From positions 1 to 30,664 of the forward strand of contig CAZBNS010000007.1 of assembly GCA_964493475.1 (NCBI GenBank): a stretch of 30,664 nucleotides of DNA. The letters run 5' to 3'. Positions 17,987 through 24,767 of this stretch are shown here, in pieces. Position 1 is the first letter of the stretch. Each line of letters begins with the position of its first letter. Source of the DNA: CALXSC01 sp964493475 (lineage in GTDB: Bacteria; Pseudomonadota; Alphaproteobacteria; Rickettsiales; UBA1997). The position numbers and the translations under genes are program-made. The notes below the pieces were generated by a model. That model was not told where the DNA came from. It did not search any database and saw only the letters and a list, made by a program, of their open reading frames with translations.

Positions 17987-19417
17987 TTATTTTTTATGAA
18001 TTTTGTATATAAAATTTTTAATTAAACTTTCGTCTTTTTCATTACTTAAAAAATTAGCATTTGATTTTATATTTAATTCTTTTAAAAGAATTTCCGGCAA
18101 ATTTGTATAATTAATATTCAAACTTATTGGCTTAGTTTTTATTCCATTTAATATTATAAAATATAATTTTTCCTCATCAGTTCTTACCAATCTGTTTAAA
18201 GCACTAAGTGAGAATTGTATGTGATCAGGTAAAATAACGACTAATGTATTTTTAAAGTTTTTTTGTTTTGCTAAAAAGTTTACAAAATCTTGTATTAAGA
18301 AATCTGTGCATTCAACCGCATTTAGAATTTTATTTTTGCTACTATTTTTACATCTTTTATCAAACACTCCATTCGGACTATGTGTTGATGTTGTTAAAAT
18401 TGTTAAATTAAATGGCTTATTTGTTTTGGATAAATTGATATATTCCTGTTTTGCCGCATTAAAAACATCATAATCTGATACGCCCCAGTCTAGCAATCGA
18501 TCTTTCAATGATGGATTTTTCTCAACTAAGCTGCTTCTATCCTCAACAACATTATATTCATGAGATAGTAAATAATTTCCTTTGTTGAATAATTTTTTAT
18601 CAGCGCCACCTATGAAAATTTGTTTATATCCAGCTTTATGCAAAATATCTGGAAGACAAACCAATTGAGTATTATTAATATTATTATAAGGGTTATTTAC
18701 TAAAAAATAAGAAATAAATTGAACTCCGCATTGCGTGCAAATAATACCAGAAACCGTTCCCCAACACCCTTTTAATTGCTCCATATTATTGTAAAAAGCG
18801 TTGTTGGAAGCTAATTTTTGCAAATTTTGAGAATACATTTTTATATTATCATTAGTGAGAAGACTTTGATCAAAAGATTCCAAATATATTAATACTAAAT
18901 TCTTATATTTTTCTTTGTTTCCAAATACTTGCAATTTATCTTTAGTTGTATACTCCTGCTCTTTTGCCAATTTAAAAATTTCCTGATAGCTTTTGTCTTT
19001 ATATTTATAGTAAGAAACTCCATAATTAATAAATATAATGCGGAGAATATCATAAATAAAACCATTTGGCAAAATCAAAATTGAAATACAAATAGCAATA
19101 ATTGTTTTCTTAAATTTTTTTATATGAATTTTTTTTAAAATTAGATATGAACCAATAATTGAGAAAATAAAGAATAACACGGAATAATAGAGAATCATTA
19201 TTTTTGTAGTTCTAGTTAAATGAAATATTTTAATATTCATTAAAAAAAATAAAAAATATTCATCTATGCTTCTTCTAACAAAGGAAATTGATAATATTTC
19301 CAAAATAAATATACTTGAAATACAAAAAGCAATCAAAAGATTTTTATATTTCTTATCGCTGCCAACAAAAAATAAAAGAACAATAAGAGATAAAAAACTT
19401 AAAATATCAAAAAACAT
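17987..19417 (-). CDS. OpgB-like phosphoglycerol transferase (membrane-anchored alkaline-phosphatase-superfamily enzyme)
   Basis: OpgB/MdoB-type enzymes move phosphoglycerol from phosphatidylglycerol to periplasmic glucans. The related LtaS enzymes make lipoteichoic acid. The 476-residue protein has four or five hydrophobic segments in about residues 1-140, then a periplasmic sulfatase-like domain. The metal site begins in LVLIYLESFDQSLL. GCWGTVSGIICTQCGVQF places the catalytic Thr in the OpgB context (E. coli GWTIAGMVASQCG, from memory). Further family matches are KPFNLTILTTSTHSPNGVFDKRC and VVILPDHI, which carries a metal-binding Asp-His. It follows the SH3 gene by one base, so the two form one operon. 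The substrate is inferred. E. coli OpgB is much longer, so this is a compact version. Confidence 0.85.
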   Translation of the reverse strand: MFFDILSFLSLIVLLFFVGSDKKYKNLLIAFCISSIFILEILSISFVRRSIDEYFLFFLMNIKIFHLTRTTKIMILYYSVLFFIFSIIGSYLILKKIHIKKFKKTIIAICISILILPNGFIYDILRIIFINYGVSYYKYKDKSYQEIFKLAKEQEYTTKDKLQVFGNKEKYKNLVLIYLESFDQSLLTNDNIKMYSQNLQKLASNNAFYNNMEQLKGCWGTVSGIICTQCGVQFISYFLVNNPYNNINNTQLVCLPDILHKAGYKQIFIGGADKKLFNKGNYLLSHEYNVVEDRSSLVEKNPSLKDRLLDWGVSDYDVFNAAKQEYINLSKTNKPFNLTILTTSTHSPNGVFDKRCKNSSKNKILNAVECTDFLIQDFVNFLAKQKNFKNTLVVILPDHIQFSLSALNRLVRTDEEKLYFIILNGIKTKPISLNINYTNLPEILLKELNIKSNANFLSNEKDESLIKNFIYKIHKK

Positions 19418-19418
19418 A

Positions 19419-19868
19419 CTACGAATTTCCCCAAACGCTTTTAGCTTCTATCCAGCCAGTTCTATTATTTTTTTCAACCTTGCACCATTCATTATTGCAC
19501 TTACCAAGCTTCAAAACAACATTTTCTTCCAATCTAAATATTGGATCAGAGCTTGCTGAGTCTTTTTTATACATAATTTGAGTTCCATTAATAACAATCA
19601 ATGTTCTTTTTTTAGTTGTTAAATTCTTATTTAGCCAGCCCTCATAACCGTCTTTATCTTGAACTTTATACCAATTATCATATTCGCCCAAAACTTTCAA
19701 AGGCATATCTTTTATTTGATAAATTGCCTTAATTGGATATTCGCCACCAGGTCCACTTCTTAAATTTACTTCATCAGATCTCAAAGAAACAAAAAATGAA
19801 CCGCCAAGCTCAAAAGCAAAGCAATTAAAAGATATTAATAAAAATAATATTATTTTGACTATTTTCAT
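19419..19868 (-). CDS. Secreted tandem bacterial SH3-domain protein (SH3_4 type)
   Basis: The 149-residue protein begins with a signal peptide (about 1-18, ending NCFA) and should act in the periplasm. Two SH3-like modules follow. The first (about 28-85) has VNLRSGPGGEYPIKAIYQI, WYKV and GYEGWLNKN. The second (about 90-145) has EENVVLKLGKCNNEWCKV and GWIEAKSVWG. This layout, with the Cys-x(n)-WC pair and a final WG, matches the SH3_4 family common in Alphaproteobacteria. Such domains often bind cell-wall peptides; the ligand here is unknown. The stop codon is one base before the ATG of the OpgB-like gene, suggesting translational coupling and a shared role in the envelope. Confidence 0.88.
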   Translation of the reverse strand: MKIVKIILFLLISFNCFAFELGGSFFVSLRSDEVNLRSGPGGEYPIKAIYQIKDMPLKVLGEYDNWYKVQDKDGYEGWLNKNLTTKKRTLIVINGTQIMYKKDSASSDPIFRLEENVVLKLGKCNNEWCKVEKNNRTGWIEAKSVWGNS

Positions 19869-20025
19869 ATTTAGTTCTTAATAGGACAATCTCGATGTAA
19901 ATTATATTTATTATAAATTATTTATTCAAGATTTTTTATTTTAATTTTTGGAAATTATGTGATTTAACCAATAATCAATTAAGTATATATAACTTAATAT
20001 AACTATCTCGTCTAAAATATTGAAA

Positions 20026-20709
20026 TTAACTAAGCGAATAGACATCAAACCTAGTAGTATTGCCGCTTATCTCAAAACTGGGCTTTTTACCCAACAAGTA
20101 AGGAGATTTTCTCATTCTCTTCACAACAACTCTATTCACACTTTGTTTTAAAGCCAATTCAAGCAATTGGCTGCTATCAACATCATCGCCAACAATTTCT
20201 CTAAAAATTTGCATATCTTTTTTAACAAGCCTGCTTTTGTTTGTTTTAGGAAACATTGGATCTATATAAATAACATCAAAGCAATCTTTAAGACTTTGCA
20301 AATATGTAATTGCATCAATGTTTATAAGCATCAAATTGTCAACAATATCTTTTATTTGAGAATTTTTTGCGTTCTCTACAGCATTATTCAAAAGCAAATA
20401 AATTATCGGATTTCTTTCAAGCATTACAACCTTACAGCCAAAATTAGCCAATATAAAAGAATCTCTACCAAGTCCTGCCGTTGTATCTAAAACCTTTGGT
20501 TTATAATTATTTTTAACGCCAATAGCTTTAATCAGCCCTTGATTTTTCTGATCTTTTCTCCTCAATAAATCAGGACTTAAAAAATCAATTGAAAACGGAA
20601 GCCATTCTTCATGATTTTTTGATTTCAAAAATAGTTTATTATCTTTCAAAAATAATGAAAAATTTTCATTTTTTTGATTAAAATCTTCAATAGTTTCCGA
20701 TAAATCCAC
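20026..20709 (-). CDS. rsmJ: 16S rRNA (guanine1516-N2)-methyltransferase
   Basis: RsmJ methylates G1516 of 16S rRNA using S-adenosylmethionine. At 227 residues it is close to the usual length. Motif I is LDTTAGLGRDSFILANFG (about 75-92), followed by MLERNPIIYLLLNNA. The catalytic motif IV is YIDPMFPKTNKSRLVKKDMQ, and RVVVKRMRKSPYLLGKKPS and TTRFDVYSL close the fold; all are typical of RsmJ. It lies 12 bases downstream of coaX on the same strand and is probably cotranscribed. The annotated ATG is supported by that spacing. The family is best known from Gammaproteobacteria, so its presence in an apparent alphaproteobacterium is worth noting. Confidence 0.9.
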   Translation of the reverse strand: MDLSETIEDFNQKNENFSLFLKDNKLFLKSKNHEEWLPFSIDFLSPDLLRRKDQKNQGLIKAIGVKNNYKPKVLDTTAGLGRDSFILANFGCKVVMLERNPIIYLLLNNAVENAKNSQIKDIVDNLMLINIDAITYLQSLKDCFDVIYIDPMFPKTNKSRLVKKDMQIFREIVGDDVDSSQLLELALKQSVNRVVVKRMRKSPYLLGKKPSFEISGNTTRFDVYSLS

Positions 20710-20721
20710 AGTCCATTTGTA

Positions 20722-21486
20722 TTATTTATTGATATACCAAACCTCATTTAAACCTTCAGCAGTTAAATCAGGAAAATATCCATCAATAAATTTCAAATCA
20801 TGAACAAAGATGATAGAAAGACCGCCCGTAATACAAATTTTAAAATTTATATCTTTATATTCATTCTTAATCTGATGAACTATTTCTTTTATCGTCCCAA
20901 TATAGCCATAGTATAAACCACTTTGCATCAATACCTTAGTATTGATTCCCAAAACTTTATGTGGTTTTTTTATTTCAACTTCTGGCAATTGCGAACAAAA
21001 CTTATGCAACATTGCACTACCCAAATTAGCACCTGGCGCAATTACACTGCCAATATATTCACCGTCTTTTGCCGCAACATCAAATGTTGTAGCTGTTCCC
21101 ATATCTATTACTATGAAGTTTTCTTTAAATCTTTTTTTAGCAGCAACTATATTCATTAAAATATCGTATCCAACATCTTTAAATTCTTTACTATATTTTA
21201 CACCAGTTTTAATATTATCATCTCCGATTTTTATAATTTTTTTATTTATGAATTTCAAGGCGCCTAGACAACTATTATTAACCTCCGGAACCACAGAAGA
21301 AAATACAATACCATCAATAATATTATAATCAAATTCATCAACCTTCATCAACTGTCTTATAATCACTTCATATTCTTCTTTAGAACCAGTTTTATTAGTG
21401 AGAATTCGCCATTTTTTAAATACATTTTCACCACTAAAAACAGTTAAAACAACATTAGAATTTCCGATGTCTACAGTAAGTATCAT
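20722..21486 (-). CDS. coaX: Type III pantothenate kinase
   Basis: CoaX phosphorylates pantothenate in the first step of coenzyme A synthesis. It is 254 residues, the family length. It has the ASKHA-fold phosphate motifs: DIGNSN at 6-11 and DMGTATTFD at about 128-136. GSVIAPGANLGSAMLHKFCSQLP follows, and ITGGLSIIF lies near the C-terminus. The usual GADR segment reads GYDILMNIVAAK, keeping the Asp but not the following Arg. It is the first gene of a - strand pair with rsmJ and divergent from the glmS fragment, with about 205 AT-rich bases between. Confidence 0.93.
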   Translation of the reverse strand: MILTVDIGNSNVVLTVFSGENVFKKWRILTNKTGSKEEYEVIIRQLMKVDEFDYNIIDGIVFSSVVPEVNNSCLGALKFINKKIIKIGDDNIKTGVKYSKEFKDVGYDILMNIVAAKKRFKENFIVIDMGTATTFDVAAKDGEYIGSVIAPGANLGSAMLHKFCSQLPEVEIKKPHKVLGINTKVLMQSGLYYGYIGTIKEIVHQIKNEYKDINFKICITGGLSIIFVHDLKFIDGYFPDLTAEGLNEVWYINK

Positions 21487-21704
21487 TTTTTAAAAAATTT
21501 TCTAAACATCACAATATTAAAAGAAAAAAAATAAAAAGTAAATAAAGTTATACTCATGCGAAATCTATTAATTTAAAATATCTTTTATTTTTAAAATTAA
21601 TTAATTTATGAATTGCAATTGAATGTTTTATATAAAAAAATATTTCTTGAATATTAGTTTTAATAGTATTAAAAGGACGAACATATAAAAATTTGGGAGA
21701 TTTT

Positions 21705-22133
21705 ATGTGCGGAATATTTGGCGTCATCAGCAAAAAAGATGTTATTCAAAAATTAATCAACGGCTTGAAATGCCTTGAATACAGAGGATATGACTCAGCC
21801 GAACTATCAATTATAGAAGAAGAAATTAAAACAATCAAAAAAGTTGGAAAAGTAAGCGAACTAGAAAACGTTATAAAGAATTCTAAAATTATGGGAAATA
21901 TTGGCATAGCACACTCAAGATGGGCTACTCACGGTGAGCCAACAGAAATAAATGCTCATCCGCACAACAGCACCAATCAAATATCTTTAGTCCACAATGG
22001 AATTATTGAAAATTATCAGGAGTTAAAAAGGGACTTAATAAAAAATGGCTATACATTTAAAAGCCAGACAGATACAGAGGTTATTCCAAATTTAATTGCA
22101 TTTTTCTTAAAAGAAAAAAATAATAAAAGATAA
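21705..22133 (+). pseudogene. glmS: Truncated glutamine--fructose-6-phosphate aminotransferase (N-terminal glutaminase part)
   Basis: GlmS makes glucosamine-6-phosphate, the entry to peptidoglycan and LPS sugars. Only about 142 of roughly 600 codons remain. The start chosen is the ATG at 21705, preceded by GGGAG, because it gives MCGIFGV with the catalytic Cys next to the removed Met. An upstream in-frame TTG would place residues before the nucleophile. The glutaminase motifs CLEYRGYDSAE, IAHSRWATHGEP, NAHPHNS and LVHNGIIENYQEL are intact. The frame stops after KEKNNKR, where IS1-family sequence begins. The rest of the glutaminase domain and both sugar-isomerase domains are absent. Glucosamine synthesis is normally essential, so an intact copy should exist elsewhere, or the junction is an assembly error. 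Confidence 0.9.
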
Positions 22134-22598
22134 ATTAAAAGAGCAAGAGATGGGTTCAAATATAAAAGATATAGAAATACTAGAAATGGATGAACTGGTT
22201 ACCCATGTTAAAAAAAACAAAGCAAAGTCTGGATATGGACTGCTGTTGATAGACAACGAAATAAAGTTATTGACTTTGAAGTAGGAGATAGAACCAAATG
22301 GACTTATTTTAAACTAGCAAGAAGAATAAAAAATAAATATAATGTTAATTATCTTTGTACTGATTACTATGAAGCATATACATCATTTAAATTAGCAAAT
22401 AAACACATCCAAACAAAAGCAGAAACAAGTTTAGTTGAGGCTATGAACTCTATAATAAGACATTATTTGGCTAGATTTAATAGAAGAACAAAGAGATATA
22501 GTAAGAGTATTGACATGATAGAGTATAGTTTATATCTACTGTTTGATAAGTTGTATTGGGGATTTGTGATTAAATAGAAATTATTGGTTAGCAATGCC
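22125..22598 (+). mobile_element. IS1-family element, 5'-truncated
   Basis: It contains the catalytic 3' part of an IS1-type transposase followed by a right end reading GGCATTGCTAACC on the - strand (22586-22598), similar in layout to IS1 termini that begin GG. The left end and the 5' part (zinc-finger and HTH region) are missing, and glmS coding sequence abuts directly. This suggests an IS-adjacent deletion. The right end lies against the stem of the candidate small RNA at 22603, within what would be its T-tract. Confidence 0.8.
22150..22577 (+). pseudogene. IS1-family transposase, C-terminal part with a -1 frameshift site
   Basis: The transposase cuts and joins IS ends with a DDE active site. 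Frame 1 (from ATG 22150) reads KDIEILEMDELVTHVKKN. At 22212-22218 it meets A AAA AAC, the slippery heptamer type used by IS1 for programmed -1 frameshifting. In the -1 frame, from 22218 to the stop at 22575-22577, it continues QSKVWIWTAVDRQRNKV, YLCTDYYEAY and SLVEAMNSIIRHYLARFNRR. These supply the D, D and E residues and the following basic segment. About 140 residues remain of some 230. Without the N-terminal DNA-binding part it is unlikely to be active. A chance frameshift mutation is an alternative, but the in-frame heptamer argues for the native signal. Confidence 0.82.
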
Positions 22599-22786
22599 AA
22601 ATCGCACAATCAAAATGAAAGTGCGGAGGTTCAAACAACTGACAGTATCAGCTCTTACAGCCTTTTAGACTATAAATAGCCTATTATAACCGCAAGCCTC
22701 CGCTATATCGTTAGATATAACAAAAGCCTGTCGATCAAGTGTAAATACTGTTTTGGTGTTTGAAACCATCACAAATGCCCGAAGGC
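22598..22786 (-). ncRNA. Candidate structured small RNA, copy A
   Basis: Read on the - strand, the predicted start coincides with a GCC-UUCG-GGC hairpin (22777-22786). The closing region pairs TTCAAAC with GTTTGAA (22630-22636 with 22758-22764) beside the internal loop GATGG/CCTCCG. Inner helices are 22642-22647 with 22746-22751 (ACAGTA/TACTGT), 22654-22661 with 22689-22696, and a TATATC-GATATA hairpin (about 22705-22720). The corresponding helices of the copy at 28886-29062 have different bases but still pair. Several pairs are G-U on the - strand and would be A-C on the + strand, so the - strand is the likely transcript. The 3' hairpin CGCAC/GTGCG (22603-22607, 22621-22625) has lost most of its T-tract to the IS1 end. 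Confidence 0.65.
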
Positions 22787-22792
22787 TATTTA

Positions 22793-22821
22793 ATTATTAA
22801 ATGTCTTATGTTATTTGTCAA
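22793..22821 (-). promoter_or_regulatory. Predicted promoter of small RNA copy A
   Basis: TTGACA (22816-22821) and AATAAT (22793-22798) lie on the - strand with a 17-base spacer. It begins 3 bases past the stop codon of the helicase gene, so the RNA appears to have its own promoter. The same boxes and spacing precede the copy at 28886-29062. Confidence 0.7.
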
Positions 22822-22824
22822 TTA

Positions 22825-24189
22825 TTATTTTAATCCTATCTTTTTTCTTCTGTCGCTGGAAACTTTACTTGATACAAAATAAGAACTTGCTCTTTTATTG
22901 GAGCTGTTCCTGTTTGGCATTAATTTTTCTATATCGTATCCAGAACCTCTTCCTTTTTTAACTTTATCATTATTTCTTTTTGGTGTATTTGGCTTGTGTT
23001 CTTCCGTCCTTTCTGGTCTGTGTCTGTTATGAGATTTATTTCTAATTCTTCTATCGTTTCTTTTTTTATTTTTATTTTTTGTAAATCCTGCATTTTCTTC
23101 GTAGTCGCCAGTCGCCATTAGAGATTTTATCGCTCTTAATTTTTCCTCGTCTTGCTCATTACAAAAAGATATTGATGTTCCGCATACTTCAAGTCCTCTT
23201 GAACATCTGCCGATTCTGTGAATGTAGTCTTCTGGAGATTGCGGTAAGTCATAGTTAATAACTGTATCAATATGATGAATATCAAGGCCTCTAGCGGCGA
23301 TATCAGTTGCAACTAAAACATTGAACTTTTTCTCTCTAAATTCTTTAATTATTCTGGCTCTTTTTGATTGTTTTAAGTCGCCATGAATGGCTTTTGCCAT
23401 TATGTTTTCTTTTTCTAGTTTTTTTGCTAGCTTTTCGGTTGAGAATTTGGTTTTTACAAAAACTAGAGTAAATAAAGTGTTTCCCTTGAGTTTTTGAATT
23501 AAAATATTGAATTTCTCCGTTTCTTTAACTTTTATAATTTCTTGGCTGACATTGGCTGAGGCTTTGTTTTGTTCACCGATTTTTACAATAATTGGATCTC
23601 TTAAATATTTTTGTGTCGTTGCTTCTATTTTTTTGGAAATAGTAGCTGAAAAAAGCATGTTTTGTCTTTGCTTAGGTAGATTTTTTACTATTTCGTCAAT
23701 TTGAATAGAAAAACCCATATCAAGCATTCTATCCATTTCATCTAGAACTAAAATGCTAAAATCATTTATTTTCAATCTTCCGCTGTCTAAAAAATCATTA
23801 ATCCTGCCTGGTGTTCCAATTATCAATCTTGGATTTTTTTGAATGGATAATAGTTGCTCTCTTATGGAAGAACCCCCGATTATCAATGCTTTATTAATAC
23901 TTTTGTCGTTTTCACAAAAAATCTTTACACTATCCATAATTTGCATGGCTAGTTCTCTTGTGGGAGCTACAATAATTGCCTTTTTGCTAGCGTCTTCAAC
24001 TAACTTTGAAAGTATGGGAATTAAAAAAGCTCCAGTTTTTCCAGAACCTGTTTGTGAGCAGCCTAAAACATCAAGATTATCTTGAATAGCTGGTATTACT
24101 GCCTCTTGAATAGGGGTTAAATTTTCATATTTATTTTTTTCTAACGCCGTTAAAATAGTTTCCGGCAAATTTATTTCTTTAAATTTCAT
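22825..24189 (-). CDS. DEAD-box ATP-dependent RNA helicase (RhlE-like), variant motifs
   Basis: DEAD-box proteins remodel RNA using ATP, often in ribosome assembly or RNA decay. The 454-residue protein has two RecA-like domains. Motif Q is seen around LTPIQEAVIPAI, motif I is SQTGSGKT (about 42-49), then PTRELA and TPGR. Motif II reads DEMD (about 147-150) instead of DEAD. SAT is motif III. The second domain has VFVKTKFSTEKLAKKL, HGDLKQSKR and ATDIAARGLDI; motif VI reads HRIGRCSRG rather than HRIGRTGR. A basic low-complexity tail (about 365-454, many Lys, Arg and Asn) probably binds RNA. It resembles RhlE, but assignment within the family is uncertain. It lies between tRNA-fMet and a candidate small RNA. 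Confidence 0.9.
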   Translation of the reverse strand: MKFKEINLPETILTALEKNKYENLTPIQEAVIPAIQDNLDVLGCSQTGSGKTGAFLIPILSKLVEDASKKAIIVAPTRELAMQIMDSVKIFCENDKSINKALIIGGSSIREQLLSIQKNPRLIIGTPGRINDFLDSGRLKINDFSILVLDEMDRMLDMGFSIQIDEIVKNLPKQRQNMLFSATISKKIEATTQKYLRDPIIVKIGEQNKASANVSQEIIKVKETEKFNILIQKLKGNTLFTLVFVKTKFSTEKLAKKLEKENIMAKAIHGDLKQSKRARIIKEFREKKFNVLVATDIAARGLDIHHIDTVINYDLPQSPEDYIHRIGRCSRGLEVCGTSISFCNEQDEEKLRAIKSLMATGDYEENAGFTKNKNKKRNDRRIRNKSHNRHRPERTEEHKPNTPKRNNDKVKKGRGSGYDIEKLMPNRNSSNKRASSYFVSSKVSSDRRKKIGLK

Positions 24190-24283
24190 TTTTTACTTCA
24201 ACATTTATTACTACAACACTTTTATATCAAACATCGTCAAAACTCTAAAATCATTATTTATACAAGAGGTCTCTCTAATGGAA

Positions 24284-24360
<77 letters not shown>

Positions 24361-24767
24361 ATAAAAGCTTAAAGCTTAGTATATTATAAGATATAATATT
24401 TTAAATAGCAAGATTTATTTATATGAAGTTTGTGTTTATATATTACCCACCTAATTTCCCTAACCCATATAATTCCGCTCCTCACTTAAATTTCTTCACC
24501 TAAACAATATAATTCCATTTTATTCTTGAAACTTTATTCATTAATAAAATTTAGTATGGAAATGACAAAATCGGGATTACTTGATTTATGCATTGTAGTT
24601 GAACGTTTTCTATTACAAAAAAGATTTGTCTACAATATAACTCTTAATACACAACTCTATTTTCACAATTTATAATTTATAAGACAATACCTTTTCTAAA
24701 AAGAGCAATTTCAAATTTTAAACTTGTTGATTTTACTGACTTAGTTTATTATAAAAATTTCAATTTT
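24361..24767. other. Intergenic region between tRNA-fMet and polA
   Basis: This stretch of about 400 bases holds the tRNA promoter and then AT-rich non-coding sequence. A loose duplication (ATATAATTCC twice, near 24469 and 24507, with CACTTAAATTTCTTCACC between) recalls the TTCTTCACC part of the dispersed repeats at 15762 and 17855. A weak inverted repeat (24753-24766) sits just past the polA stop codon. No gene is evident. Confidence 0.5.
24383..24411 (-). promoter_or_regulatory. Predicted promoter of tRNA-fMet
   Basis: On the - strand TTGCTA (24406-24411) and a perfect TATAAT (24383-24388) are separated by 17 bases. The start would be about 16 bases upstream of the mature tRNA. A short inverted repeat built of AAGCTT (24367-24379) lies between. 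Confidence 0.65.

Noticed and set aside
22603..22703. tRNA-like reading of the GCGGAGG...CCTCCGC segment with TTCAAAC
   Set aside because: Although a 7-bp stem and a T-loop-like string are present, no D arm or anticodon arm fits, and the pairing conflicts with the covarying helices of the - strand RNA.
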